This document shows, one piece after another, positions 33,177 through 43,361 of a DNA stretch of 64,000 nt; within the stretch, counting starts at the first letter, position 1; the number at the start of each line of letters is the position of its first letter. The translations under genes were made by a program, and so were the position numbers. Source of the DNA: an uncultured Clostridia bacterium. Lineage in GTDB: Bacteria > Bacillota > Clostridia > Oscillospirales > Acutalibacteraceae. Below the pieces are notes generated by a model, which saw nothing but the letters and a program-made list of their open reading frames with translations, had not been told where the DNA came from and made no database searches. Where the stretch lies: the NCBI GenBank assembly GCA_937898625.1, contig CALEJF010000034.1:1-64000 (forward strand), given 5' to 3'.

Positions 33177-35067
33177 ATGCCAATTCCAACCAAAGGTTTT
33201 CTAATTCTTCAAGTTGTTTCTCTTTAATTTTTATTTCTTCAAGAATTTCAGAAAGACGAGCATAATCACTTGAAACATCAGGTTCTTCGATAAGTTGTTT
33301 CAGTTCATTAATTTCATTTTGTAAGGCATCCATTTCTTTTTCAGTATTCATAAGCTTTGCTCGACGCTTTCTGTCCTGTGCTTTGTTTTTCTTCGACTCT
33401 TCGTACTGAACAGCGGCATTACTCTTTTCAATGGGTTTTGCTGCTTTTTCTTTTGTGTCAGTCTGAATATGCTCCTTGTAATAATTATAATTTCCTTTAT
33501 AAATGATAATCTCATCAGGCTTCATTTCAATTATTTTATCGGGTACAGAATTGAGCAGATATCTGTCGTGAGAAACCATAATAATTGTACCTTCATATTG
33601 ACTTAAAGCAAAGTCAAGAGCCTCTTTTGCCTTGTAATCAAGGTGATTAGTCGGCTCGTCAAGAACAAGGACATTTGAGCGTTCAAATACAATTATGCAG
33701 AGTGCAACCTTAGCTCTGTTAGCACCACTCATTTCACGAATTAATTTAAAAACATCCTCATCTTCAATGAGAAAACGAGCAAGCATACTGCGAATTTCAT
33801 ATTCAGTTTTTGTAGGAAATTTGCGATGGACAGCTTCAAGAACAGTCATATTAATGTCAAGGGATGCGAGTTCTTGGTCAAAATATGAAATTTTAACATT
33901 TCCTCCCCAACGAGCAACACCTTCATAGGGTATTTTTTTGAGTATCGCTTTTAATAATGATGATTTACCCACACCATTTTTACCAACAAATGCAACTTTT
34001 TCCCCACGGGATATTTCTAAATTAAAGTTTTGGAATAGTGTTTTTTTGTTTTCACCTTTACCAACGCTGACTTTTAAATCACGACATTCAAGTATAGTTT
34101 TGTGTGGCTCAATATCAAAAGGAAACGAGATATGCAAATCTTTAACCTGTGGATTAGGTTTTGCCTGTAATTCCATTTTTTCAAGTGCTTTTACACGGGA
34201 CCCAACGCTGTTTGTACTACTGGATTTTGCAAGATTCTTTCTTACATAATCCCGTAATTCTTCAATTTCCTTTTGTTGTTTTTCATATTCCTTTGTTAGT
34301 GTTTTGATTCGTTCGTCTTTTTGTTTAAGAAATGATGAGTATCCACCTTTGTATCTTACCAACTCACCATTTTCAATTTCACATATATCAGAAGCAACAG
34401 CATTAAGAAAGTATCTGTCATGGGATACTATAATTACTGCACCCTTATATGTTGAAAGATAATTTTCAAGCCAATTAAGCATAGAAAAGTCAAGATGGTT
34501 AGTAGGCTCGTCAAGGATAAGCAAATTAGGATTTTCAACAAGTATTTTTGCAAGTGCAAATCTTGTTTTTTCACCACCGGACAGTACGGAAACAGAGGTG
34601 CTTAAATCAAAATTACCAAACCCCATACCATTAAGCACGGTCTTTATTCTTACCTCGGCATTATATCCATCAGCAGCGTTGTATATATTAGTTAATCTCT
34701 CGTATTCAGCAGAAAGTCTGTCATATTCAGTGCCGGTTGCTCGTGACATCTGTTTTGAAATGATTTCAAGTTGCTTTCTTGTGTCAAATACAAGTTGCAA
34801 TGCGTTTTGGATTTCTTCTTTTAAACTTTTATTAGTGCTTAAAGCCTCGTTTTGTTTTAAATAACCAATACGCAAATTAGGACTTAAAGAAATAACGCCC
34901 TCATCACATTCCATTTTTCCTGAAATAATGTTGAGCAGAGTGGTTTTACCAACACCGTTAATTCCCAAAAGTCCTATTCTGTCATTATCATTAACAGATA
35001 ATGAAATATTTTTTAAAACTGATTTGTCGAGAAATCCTTTTGAAATTCCGCTTAAAGAAACAAGCAT
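33175..35067 (-). CDS. ABC-F family ATPase
   Basis: Soluble protein of 630 residues with two ATPase domains and no membrane part. Domain 1 shows LLGINGVGKTTLLNII and SVLSGGEKTRFALAKI; domain 2 shows FVGKNGVGKSSLLKAI, MSGANRAKVALCIIV and a second LVLDEPTNHLDYKAKEAL. A charged linker joins them and a coiled-coil tail of about 90 residues follows (AKLMNTEKEMDALQNEINEL). ABC-F proteins bind the ribosomal E-site and help translation or give resistance to ribosome-targeting antibiotics. The second signature is degenerate (SGANR for SGGEK). Subtype (Uup/EttA/resistance) is unresolved. Confidence 0.9.
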   Translation of the reverse strand: MLVSLSGISKGFLDKSVLKNISLSVNDNDRIGLLGINGVGKTTLLNIISGKMECDEGVISLSPNLRIGYLKQNEALSTNKSLKEEIQNALQLVFDTRKQLEIISKQMSRATGTEYDRLSAEYERLTNIYNAADGYNAEVRIKTVLNGMGFGNFDLSTSVSVLSGGEKTRFALAKILVENPNLLILDEPTNHLDFSMLNWLENYLSTYKGAVIIVSHDRYFLNAVASDICEIENGELVRYKGGYSSFLKQKDERIKTLTKEYEKQQKEIEELRDYVRKNLAKSSSTNSVGSRVKALEKMELQAKPNPQVKDLHISFPFDIEPHKTILECRDLKVSVGKGENKKTLFQNFNLEISRGEKVAFVGKNGVGKSSLLKAILKKIPYEGVARWGGNVKISYFDQELASLDINMTVLEAVHRKFPTKTEYEIRSMLARFLIEDEDVFKLIREMSGANRAKVALCIIVFERSNVLVLDEPTNHLDYKAKEALDFALSQYEGTIIMVSHDRYLLNSVPDKIIEMKPDEIIIYKGNYNYYKEHIQTDTKEKAAKPIEKSNAAVQYEESKKNKAQDRKRRAKLMNTEKEMDALQNEINELKQLIEEPDVSSDYARLSEILEEIKIKEKQLEELENLWLELA

Positions 35068-35230
35068 TTTTAGCAACCTTTTTAAAATTTTTTTATGATG
35101 TGAATTGTATTATACATTATTCTTATGAAAAATAAAAGATTTTTTTATTCCTATATCTTTGCTTTGTTAGAATTTTTACAATTAAACTGTTAAAAATAGA
35201 AAAAGATAATAAAACTGATAGGAGGATAAT

Positions 35231-36574
35231 ATGAAAAAACTATTATCAATTATACTTTCATTATGTTTTGTTGTTTCTCTTTTTGCATCTTGTAACAGAG
35301 AAAACACAAATAATGACTCAACACAAAAGGTAACTACTATAAGATATCTTAATTTTAAGCCTGAAATTGCTAATTCCTATGAAAAAATAGCAAAGGCATA
35401 TGAAAAAGAAACAGGTGTTAAACTTGTAGTTGAAACAGCAGCCAGTGGTAACTATGAGCAGACGCTAACTGCAAAAATGGGTACTAAAGAAGCACCTACT
35501 TTATTCCAGATTAATGGACCAAAGGGATATGCAAACTGGAGGAACTATTGTGCAGATTTATCAGATACTGAATTATACAAGCACCTTGTAGATAAATCAC
35601 TTGCAGTAACCGTTGATGGCAAAGTATATGGTATTCCTTATGTAGTTGAGGGCTATGGAATTATTTACAACAAAGAAATAACTGATAAATATTTTGCGTT
35701 GTCCGATAAATCAACAGAATTAAAGTCAATGGATGATGTTAAGAATTTCAGCACATTGAAAGCACTTGTTGAAGATATGCAGAAAAATGCAAGCAAATTG
35801 GGAATTAAAGGTGTTTTTGCATCAACTTCTTTAAAGACAGGTGAAGACTGGCGTTGGCATACTCATCTTGCAAATATCCCGATTTATTATGAATTCAAAG
35901 ACAACAATGTTGATTTATCTGGGGACCAAACAAAGACCGTAGAATTCAAATATGCAGATAATTTTAAAAGCATTTTTGATTTATATATTAATAATTCTGT
36001 TACAGATAAAAAGATGTTGGGCTCAAAAATCGTTGATGAATCCATGGCAGAATTTGCTCTTGGTCAATGCGCTATGGTTCAGAATGGTAATTGGGCATGG
36101 AGCCAAATAAGTGATGTAAAAGGAAATGTTGTAAAGCAGGAAAATATTAAGTATTTACCAATATATATGGGCTTTAACAGTGAAGAAAATCAAGGTCTTT
36201 GTATTGGTACAGAAAACTTTTTTGCTATAAACTCAAAGGCGAGCGAAGATGAACAAAAGGCAGCAAAAGATTTTATATACTGGCTTTTTTCAAGTAAAAC
36301 AGGCAAAGATTTTGTAATTAATGAATTGGATTTAATCGCACCATTTGACACATTTAATGAACATGAAAAACCTAAAGACCCTCTTGCACAAGAAGTTGTT
36401 AATTGGATGAATAAAGAAGACATTAATACTATTCCGTGGAATTTCACTGTTTTCCCAAGTGTCACATTTAAAAACGATTTTGGCTCAGCCCTGTTACAAT
36501 ACTCACAGGGTACAAAAAACTGGAATGATGTAAAATCACTTTTTGTTCAGAAGTGGAAAAGCGAAAGCGTATAA
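35231..36574 (+). CDS. Maltodextrin-type ABC transporter binding lipoprotein
   Basis: Extracellular solute-binding protein of the SBP_bac_1 family, 447 residues. The signal peptide ends LFASCNREN with the lipobox Cys at about residue 20. IRYLNFKPEIANSYEKIAKA and GIPYVVEGYGIIYNKEI match sugar receptors. Two permeases, an ATPase, 4-alpha-glucanotransferase and glycogen phosphorylase follow, which points to malto-oligosaccharides as ligand (inference from context). Confidence 0.92.
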   Translation: MKKLLSIILSLCFVVSLFASCNRENTNNDSTQKVTTIRYLNFKPEIANSYEKIAKAYEKETGVKLVVETAASGNYEQTLTAKMGTKEAPTLFQINGPKGYANWRNYCADLSDTELYKHLVDKSLAVTVDGKVYGIPYVVEGYGIIYNKEITDKYFALSDKSTELKSMDDVKNFSTLKALVEDMQKNASKLGIKGVFASTSLKTGEDWRWHTHLANIPIYYEFKDNNVDLSGDQTKTVEFKYADNFKSIFDLYINNSVTDKKMLGSKIVDESMAEFALGQCAMVQNGNWAWSQISDVKGNVVKQENIKYLPIYMGFNSEENQGLCIGTENFFAINSKASEDEQKAAKDFIYWLFSSKTGKDFVINELDLIAPFDTFNEHEKPKDPLAQEVVNWMNKEDINTIPWNFTVFPSVTFKNDFGSALLQYSQGTKNWNDVKSLFVQKWKSESV

Positions 36575-36608
36575 TCTTTTTATTAAATCTTTAAAGGAGG
36601 GATAAATA

Positions 36609-37454
36609 TTGGAAAAGAATATAAAAAAATACTTTCCGGCTTTTGTGTTGCCTACTTTTATTTCTTTCACAGTTGTTTTCCTTATTCCATTTATAATGGG
36701 AATTTATCTTTCCTTCACTGAATTTACAACAGTTGAAAGTGCAACATGGGTAGGGTTAGAAAACTATATAAAAGCATTTACAAAGGACGAAAATTTTTTA
36801 AATGCACTTTGGTTTACAATAAAATTTACAGTTGTTTCGGTAATTACAATTAATATTTTGGCTTTTGGTTTGGCTTTACTATTAACAAGAGCATTAAAAG
36901 GTACAACATTTTTCAGAACAGTATTTTTTATGCCAAATCTTATTGGTGGAATTGTACTGGGTTATATATGGAACTTGCTTATAAATGCAATTTTAGGAAT
37001 ATTTGGTTTCGATATTACCTATGATGCTGATTATGGATTTTGGGGACTGGTTTTTCTTCTGAACTGGCAGTTAATTGGATATATGATGGTTATTTATATT
37101 GCCGGATTACAGAATATTCCGAGAGAGTTAAAAGAAGCGGCAAAAATAGATGGAGCATCATCACTGTCAATATTAAAGAATATAACTATTCCTATGGTAA
37201 TGCCTTCTGTCACAATCTGCCTGTTTTTAACTCTTACAAATTCATTTAAACTTTTTGACCAAAATTTAGCACTGACAGGTGGTGCTCCCGCAAGGGAAAC
37301 ATCAATGCTTGCACTTGATATATATAACACGTTTTATGGTCGTATCGGTTGGCAGGGTGTTGGTCAAGCCAAAGCAGTTGTATTCTTCTTAATAGTTGCA
37401 CTTATTTCTTTTGTTCAGTTAAAAATAACAAGTAGAAAAGAGGTTGAAGGTTAA
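36609..37454 (+). CDS. Sugar ABC transporter permease (MalF type)
   Basis: Membrane subunit of 281 residues with six helices and the EAA loop NIPRELKEAAKIDGASSLSI. FTEFTTVESATWVGLENYIKAF is typical of sugar permeases. The start is TTG, preceded by AAAGGAGGG. Its stop overlaps the next gene's start by one base. Confidence 0.93.
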   Translation: MEKNIKKYFPAFVLPTFISFTVVFLIPFIMGIYLSFTEFTTVESATWVGLENYIKAFTKDENFLNALWFTIKFTVVSVITINILAFGLALLLTRALKGTTFFRTVFFMPNLIGGIVLGYIWNLLINAILGIFGFDITYDADYGFWGLVFLLNWQLIGYMMVIYIAGLQNIPRELKEAAKIDGASSLSILKNITIPMVMPSVTICLFLTLTNSFKLFDQNLALTGGAPARETSMLALDIYNTFYGRIGWQGVGQAKAVVFFLIVALISFVQLKITSRKEVEG

Positions 37455-38293
37455 TGAATGAACGCAAACGATTATCTGATATATTTTCATTTTCATTTCT
37501 ATTACTTCTTTCTGTTGTTTTCCTTTTTCCGTTATATTTAGTCGCAATAAACTCCTTTAAATCAAAATTTAACATTATTAGTGAGCCCTTTTTATTTCCA
37601 AATGAAGATACTTTTGTTGGCTTTGAAAATTATATAAACGGGATTAATTCATCAGGAATATTTGGAGCATTTATTAGAACATTAATTATTACAATAGGCT
37701 CTGTACTTGCAATTGTAGTATTCACATCTATGACAGCATGGTATATTACAAGAGTTAAAACAAAAGTTAACAAAATAATATACTATCTGTTTCTTTTCAG
37801 TATGATTGTACCATTTCAGATGGTTATGTTTACGATGACGGATGTTTGTTACAGATTAGGTCTTAATACAGTTTTAGGTATTATTCCTGTCTATTTAGGG
37901 TTTGGTTCAGGTTTATCGGTTTTTATGTTCAGCGGATTTGTAAAGAGTTTACCACGAGAAATTGAAGAAGCCGCTATGATAGATGGTTGTAGTCCGATAA
38001 AGACATTTTTCTATGTAGTTTTCCCCATATTAAAACCAACTGCAATAACTGTTGCAATTCTGAACGCTATGTGGATTTGGAACGATTTTTTATTGCCATA
38101 CTTGTTGTTAGGCTCATCCAATAAAACGCTATCTGTTGCAATACAATTAACAATGCAAGGTGCTTATGGTGCAATTGACTGGGGTGGATTTATGTCGATG
38201 CTTGTTTTAGCAATAATTCCAATTATTATTTTCTATTTATTCTGTCAGAAATATATTATTAAAGGCGTTATTGATGGCGCTGTTAAGGGATAA
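37454..38293 (+). CDS. Sugar ABC transporter permease (MalG type)
   Basis: Partner permease of 279 residues with six helices and EAA loop SLPREIEEAAMIDGCSPIKT. The motif FPLYLVAINSFKS near the N-terminus and the C-terminal FCQKYIIKGVIDGAVKG are typical of MalG-like subunits. Confidence 0.94.
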   Translation: MNERKRLSDIFSFSFLLLLSVVFLFPLYLVAINSFKSKFNIISEPFLFPNEDTFVGFENYINGINSSGIFGAFIRTLIITIGSVLAIVVFTSMTAWYITRVKTKVNKIIYYLFLFSMIVPFQMVMFTMTDVCYRLGLNTVLGIIPVYLGFGSGLSVFMFSGFVKSLPREIEEAAMIDGCSPIKTFFYVVFPILKPTAITVAILNAMWIWNDFLLPYLLLGSSNKTLSVAIQLTMQGAYGAIDWGGFMSMLVLAIIPIIIFYLFCQKYIIKGVIDGAVKG

Positions 38294-38302
38294 GGTGATT
38301 TA

Positions 38303-39400
38303 GTGGCATCAATAACATTAACAAATATAAAAAAGACTTATGAAGATGGTATAACAGTTATAGATAATCTTAACCTTGAAATAAAGGATAAGGAGTTTAT
38401 TATTCTCGTTGGTCCATCGGGATGTGGTAAATCAACTACATTAAGAATGATTGCAGGTCTTGAAGAAATTACTGACGGTGAATTAAAAATAGGTGAAAAG
38501 GTTGTCAATAATGTTTCACCAAAGGACAGAGATATTGCAATGGTTTTTCAAAGTTATGCTCTTTATCCTCATATGTCTGTTTATAAAAATATGGCTTTTG
38601 GGCTGAAAAACAGAAAAGTACCAAAAGAAGAAATTGATAAAAAAGTTTTGGCAGCTGCAAAAATGCTTGATATTGAGAGCTTTCTCAACAGAAAACCTCG
38701 TGCATTGTCAGGTGGACAAAGACAAAGGGTAGCTTTGGGCAGAGCTATGGTAAGAGAGCCTGCTGTGTTTTTGTTGGATGAGCCATTGTCCAACCTTGAC
38801 GCAAAGCTTCGAACAGAAATGAGAAGCCGTATTTCTTTGTTACACAAACAGCTTGAAACAACCTTTGTATATGTTACTCACGACCAGACAGAAGCGATGA
38901 CAATGGCGGATAGAATTGTTGTTATGAAAGATGGTGTTGTACAACAATTTGATACACCCCAGATGCTGTATAACCACCCTAAAAATATGTTTGTGGCAGG
39001 TTTTATAGGCTCACCACAAATGAATTTTATTGATTGTAAAGTGACGAAGAAAAAAGAAAGTTATGTTTTACTTTTTGATAATTGTGAGATTAACCTTCCA
39101 CATCGTATGAACGATTATCTTGTAATGTATGATAATAAAGATGTAATTCTAGGTATCAGACCTGAAAATTTATCAATTGTGAAAAACAACGATATGATAA
39201 ACACATTCGATTTGTATATTGATATTGCTGAGATGACAGGTGCTGATTATTATCTTTACGGAACACTTAATGACAAAAAAATAATAGCAAATATATCCTC
39301 AAACAATGTAATTTTGAGCAACAAGAAATATAAATTTAAAATTGATATTGACAGAATTCATATCTTTGATAAAATCAATGAAAGACTTATATGTGATTGA
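38303..39400 (+). CDS. Sugar ABC transporter ATPase (MsmX/UgpC type)
   Basis: ATP-binding subunit of 365 residues. Walker A is GPSGCGKSTTLRMIAG, the signature is LSGGQRQRVALGRAM, Walker B is FLLDEPLSNLDAKLR, the switch His is in VTHDQTEAMT, and a C-terminal OB-type regulatory domain runs from about residue 240 (GIRPENLSIV). The start is GTG after AAGGTGAT. Dedicated ATPases in the same operon are less usual in Firmicutes, where MsmX often serves several systems. Confidence 0.94.
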   Translation: MASITLTNIKKTYEDGITVIDNLNLEIKDKEFIILVGPSGCGKSTTLRMIAGLEEITDGELKIGEKVVNNVSPKDRDIAMVFQSYALYPHMSVYKNMAFGLKNRKVPKEEIDKKVLAAAKMLDIESFLNRKPRALSGGQRQRVALGRAMVREPAVFLLDEPLSNLDAKLRTEMRSRISLLHKQLETTFVYVTHDQTEAMTMADRIVVMKDGVVQQFDTPQMLYNHPKNMFVAGFIGSPQMNFIDCKVTKKKESYVLLFDNCEINLPHRMNDYLVMYDNKDVILGIRPENLSIVKNNDMINTFDLYIDIAEMTGADYYLYGTLNDKKIIANISSNNVILSNKKYKFKIDIDRIHIFDKINERLICD

Positions 39401-39441
39401 CTTTTAGAGAAAAAAATTATATATTCTTGTCAGGTGATTTT

Positions 39442-40935
39442 ATGAGAACAAGTGGCGTTTTAATGCACATATCTTCTTTGCCGGGGGAAACAGGAATCGG
39501 CACTTTAGGTAAAGAAGCATACAGATTTGTTGATTTTCTTAAGAATGGTGGTCAGACATATTGGCAGGTTTTGCCTTTATGCCCAACTGGTTTTGGTGAT
39601 TCTCCATATCAATCTTTTTCAACTTTTGCGGGGAATCCATATTTCATAGATTTTGATTTGCTTTGTGAACAAGGTTTGTTATATAAAGAAGACTATGTCA
39701 ATATTGACTGGGGAAAAAATCCTGAAAGAGTTGATTATGAAAGAATCTTTGAAAACAGATTTTTGGTTTTAAGAAAAGCCTTTAATAATTATATACCTGA
39801 CGAAAGATATAATGATTTTTGCATAGATAATAAATTTTGGCTTGATGATTTTGCATTGTATATGGCATTAAAAGACAAGAATAACGGAAAATCATGGGAC
39901 AAGTGGTGTAAAGATTTAAAATTAAGAAAAAATGATGCTATTACAAAAGCAAAAAAAGAACTTAAAATTGAAATTGACTTTTACAAAACTATTCAGTATT
40001 TCTTTTTTGAGCAGTGGTGTGATTTAAAGAGTTATGCCAATAAAAGCGGAATAAAGATTATAGGTGATATTCCGATTTATGTTGCCGGGGATAGTGCAGA
40101 TGTCTGGGCAAATCCTAAACAGTTTTTACTTGATGAAGATTGCAATCCTATTGAAGTTGCAGGTTGTCCTCCCGATGCTTTTTCCGAGGACGGTCAGTTA
40201 TGGGGAAATCCGCTTTATAACTGGAATTATATGAAAATTGATGTCTACTCTTGGTGGAAAAAAAGAATTGAACATCTTTGTAATATGTGTGATGTAATTC
40301 GCATTGACCATTTTAGAGGTTTTGAATCATTTTATTGCATTCCTGCTGATTCTAAAACAGCAAAAATAGGTGAGTGGCGAAAGGGTCCGGGTATTGATTT
40401 TTTTCGTGAAATTGAGCGTGATTTAGGAAAAAAAGACATCATCGCAGAAGATTTAGGTTTTCTTACTCCTGCTGTTAAAAAAATGCTCAAACAAAGCAAA
40501 TATCCGGGAATGAAAGTTCTTCAATTTGCTTTTGACACAGATGAAGAAAATGATTATCTTCTTCATAATTTCACTAAAAATTCAGTTGCATATGCAGGCA
40601 CGCATGATAATGATACGATTATAGGGTTTATGACCAAAACAGCACCGCGAAAAACTAGAAAAAGAGCAAGAGAGTATCTTAGCCTTACCCGCAAAGATGG
40701 ATATAACTGGGGATTTATGAAGGCGGTGTGGTCAAGCAATTCCGATACAGCTATCGTTACAATGCAAGACCTTTTAGGACTCGGAAATGAAGCGAGAATG
40801 AATTTTCCGTCAACTACTGAAAATAATTGGCAATGGCGCGCTAAACCTGACTGTATAACAGCGGAACTTGCCGATAAATTGAGATTTTATACAAGTCTTT
40901 ACCAAAGAATACCTACTAAGAAAAGAGTAAAATAA
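39442..40935 (+). CDS. malQ: 4-alpha-glucanotransferase
   Basis: GH77 amylomaltase that transfers glucan segments between malto-oligosaccharides and releases glucose. The 497-residue protein has RTSGVLMHISSLPG at the N-terminus, QVLPLCPTGFGDSPYQS, the nucleophile Asp in VIRIDHFRGFESF, the acid/base Glu in IIAEDLGFLTPAV and the stabilising Asp in YAGTHDNDTI. The ATG at 39442 is preferred over an upstream in-frame start because AGGTGAT lies five bases before it. Confidence 0.97.
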   Translation: MRTSGVLMHISSLPGETGIGTLGKEAYRFVDFLKNGGQTYWQVLPLCPTGFGDSPYQSFSTFAGNPYFIDFDLLCEQGLLYKEDYVNIDWGKNPERVDYERIFENRFLVLRKAFNNYIPDERYNDFCIDNKFWLDDFALYMALKDKNNGKSWDKWCKDLKLRKNDAITKAKKELKIEIDFYKTIQYFFFEQWCDLKSYANKSGIKIIGDIPIYVAGDSADVWANPKQFLLDEDCNPIEVAGCPPDAFSEDGQLWGNPLYNWNYMKIDVYSWWKKRIEHLCNMCDVIRIDHFRGFESFYCIPADSKTAKIGEWRKGPGIDFFREIERDLGKKDIIAEDLGFLTPAVKKMLKQSKYPGMKVLQFAFDTDEENDYLLHNFTKNSVAYAGTHDNDTIIGFMTKTAPRKTRKRAREYLSLTRKDGYNWGFMKAVWSSNSDTAIVTMQDLLGLGNEARMNFPSTTENNWQWRAKPDCITAELADKLRFYTSLYQRIPTKKRVK

Positions 40936-43284
40936 ATGTCACAGATTGTAAATGATGCAATTAATCTTGCAAAAAATAAATATTTAAAAGAGATAAAGGA
41001 ATTGAGTTCATATGAATTGCACGATGTTATTTCGAGTGCAATTATGTCTTCAATTTCAGATAATTGGCAAAATAGCCGAAATCACAGAGTTAAAAACAGA
41101 ACAGCATTTTATTTTTCTGCTGAATTTCTTGTAGGACGCTCAATTTATAATAATCTCGTTTCATTAGGTATTTATGATGAGATTGAGAACGAATTAAACC
41201 AATATGGTATGTCTTTAAAAGCACTTGAAGACATAGAAGATGCAGCCCTTGGTAATGGTGGTTTAGGTCGTCTTGCAGCTTGTTTTCTTGATAGTGCTGC
41301 AACACTTAATGTACCACTTGATGGCTACGGAATCCGCTATAAATACGGTCTTTTCAAACAGGATATTGTAAATGGTTTCCAAACAGAAACTGCGGACGAC
41401 TGGACAAAATGGGGTGACCCGTGGTCAAAGAGGATTGAAAATGATGCAGTAATTATTGAGTTTAAGGATATGTCTGTTAAAGCAGTACCTTATGATATGC
41501 CGATTATCGGTTACGCTACTGATAATATTGGTACATTAAGACTTTGGCAAGCAGAATCACTTGTACCTTTTGACTTTGATTTATTTAATTCGCAAAAATA
41601 TGACAAATCAGTTGCTCTAAAAAACAGAGCAGAAGACATTTCTCGTGTGCTTTATCCAAACGATGACAATAACGAAGGGAAAAAATTAAGACTTAAGCAA
41701 CAGTATTTCTTCTCAAGCGCATCCTTGCAGGATATTATAAGCAGGTACAAGAATATTCACGGTAGTGATTTTACAAAATTTGCAGATTATGTGACAATTC
41801 AATTAAATGACACACATCCTGTTATTTCAATTCCCGAACTTATCAGACTTTTAACGGTTAACGAAAATGTTGAATTTGAAAATGCAGTTGAAATCTGTAA
41901 AAATGTGTTCAACTATACAAATCATACCATTATGCAAGAAGCTCTTGAAAAATGGGATTTAAAGCTCATCCGTGCTACAATTCCACAGGTTGTTGACATT
42001 ATAAAACAGCTTGATAAAATGCTCAAAAATGAGCTTAAAATAGCTAATGTTGACAAAGAAAAATCAAAGACAATGCAGATTATTCAGGATAAGAGAGTGC
42101 ACATGGCTTATCTTGCAATTTTCTGTTCTAAATATGTAAATGGTGTTGCCCGTATTCATACTGATATTCTTAAAACGGATGTTTTAAAAGATTGGTATGA
42201 ACTTTATCCCGAAAAATTTCAAAATAAAACAAATGGTATTACACAAAGGCGTTGGTTGTTGCTTTGCAATCGTGAACTTTCCGCACTTATCACTGAACTC
42301 TTAGGTTCAACAGAGTGGGTAACAAATCTTGATAAACTTAAAGAGCTTGAAAAGTACGCTGACGATGAAAATACTCTTAATCGTTTTATCACAATCAAAG
42401 AAGAAAAGAAGAAACAATTAGTAGATTATATTAAAGTTCACGATGGTGTGGAAATAGACGAAAATTCTATATTTGACATTCAGATTAAACGACTTCACGA
42501 GTATAAACGACAGTTGCTCAATACCCTTGCAATTCTTGAACTTTACTTTGAAATCAAAGAAGGTACTCTTAAAGACTTTACACCAACAACATTTATTTTT
42601 GGTGCAAAATCAGCACCGGGATATGCTCGTGCAAAAGGCATAATCAAGCTTATTAACGAAATTGCAAAACTCATTGAAAACGATAAAGAAGTTTCAAAAT
42701 ATATTAAAGTTGTTTTTGTTAAGAATTACAATGTTTCTTACGCTGAAAAACTTGTTGCTGCCGCAGATGTAAGTGAACAGATTTCAACTGCAGGCACAGA
42801 GGCTTCAGGTACGGGTAATATGAAACTTATGCTTAATGGTGCTGTTACTCTTGGAACTTTCGATGGTGCAAACATTGAAATTGTTGAAGAAGCAGGGGAA
42901 GAGAATAACTATATTTTTGGTGCTCGTGTAGAAGATATTGAAGAAATTAAAGACACCTATTCTTCAAAAGAACTTTATGAAAATGATGAGAAAATCAAGC
43001 GTGTTCTCGATTCTCTTGTTGATGGCACACTAAAAGATGGTAAAACAAAAATCTTTAAAGAATTATACGATTCAATTCTTAAAGGTGCATCGTGGCATAA
43101 ACCTGACCATTACTATTTGCTTCTTGATTTCAACAATTATCTTGAAACAAAGAAAAAAGTTAATGCAGATTATAAAAATAAAAAAGAATTTTATAAAAAG
43201 TGTTGGCTCAATATGTGTAATGCAGGTAAGTTCTCATCTGACAGAACAATTAAAGAGTATGCAAGTGAGATTTGGCATTTATAA
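40936..43284 (+). CDS. glgP: Glycogen/maltodextrin phosphorylase
   Basis: GT35 phosphorylase that releases glucose-1-phosphate from alpha-1,4-glucans, with pyridoxal phosphate. The 782-residue protein has SAEFLVGRSIYNNL, ALGNGGLGRLAACFLDS, YGIRYKYGLFKQ, NDTHPVISIPEL and the PLP-lysine segment EASGTGNMKLMLNGA. The start codon follows the malQ stop without a gap, so the two are translationally coupled. With the transporter and MalQ it completes maltodextrin catabolism. Confidence 0.97.
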   Translation: MSQIVNDAINLAKNKYLKEIKELSSYELHDVISSAIMSSISDNWQNSRNHRVKNRTAFYFSAEFLVGRSIYNNLVSLGIYDEIENELNQYGMSLKALEDIEDAALGNGGLGRLAACFLDSAATLNVPLDGYGIRYKYGLFKQDIVNGFQTETADDWTKWGDPWSKRIENDAVIIEFKDMSVKAVPYDMPIIGYATDNIGTLRLWQAESLVPFDFDLFNSQKYDKSVALKNRAEDISRVLYPNDDNNEGKKLRLKQQYFFSSASLQDIISRYKNIHGSDFTKFADYVTIQLNDTHPVISIPELIRLLTVNENVEFENAVEICKNVFNYTNHTIMQEALEKWDLKLIRATIPQVVDIIKQLDKMLKNELKIANVDKEKSKTMQIIQDKRVHMAYLAIFCSKYVNGVARIHTDILKTDVLKDWYELYPEKFQNKTNGITQRRWLLLCNRELSALITELLGSTEWVTNLDKLKELEKYADDENTLNRFITIKEEKKKQLVDYIKVHDGVEIDENSIFDIQIKRLHEYKRQLLNTLAILELYFEIKEGTLKDFTPTTFIFGAKSAPGYARAKGIIKLINEIAKLIENDKEVSKYIKVVFVKNYNVSYAEKLVAAADVSEQISTAGTEASGTGNMKLMLNGAVTLGTFDGANIEIVEEAGEENNYIFGARVEDIEEIKDTYSSKELYENDEKIKRVLDSLVDGTLKDGKTKIFKELYDSILKGASWHKPDHYYLLLDFNNYLETKKKVNADYKNKKEFYKKCWLNMCNAGKFSSDRTIKEYASEIWHL

Positions 43285-43290
43285 AGAATT

Positions 43291-43316
43291 AAAGGACTCT
43301 TTCGAGTCCTTTTTTC
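43291..43316 (+). terminator. Terminator of the maltodextrin operon
   Basis: AAAGGACTC (43291-43299) pairs with GAGTCCTTT (43304-43312) around TTTC, followed by T residues. Confidence 0.85.
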
Positions 43317-43345
43317 TTGCATGATTTGTGAATTTAATATATAAT
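43317..43345 (+). promoter_or_regulatory. Promoter of birA-bioY
   Basis: TTGCAT at 43317-43322 and a perfect TATAAT at 43340-43345 are 17 bases apart. The -10 box includes the in-frame ATG at 43344, so that ATG cannot be the translation start. Confidence 0.75.
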
Positions 43346-43361
43346 GTCTTCGGTGATTATT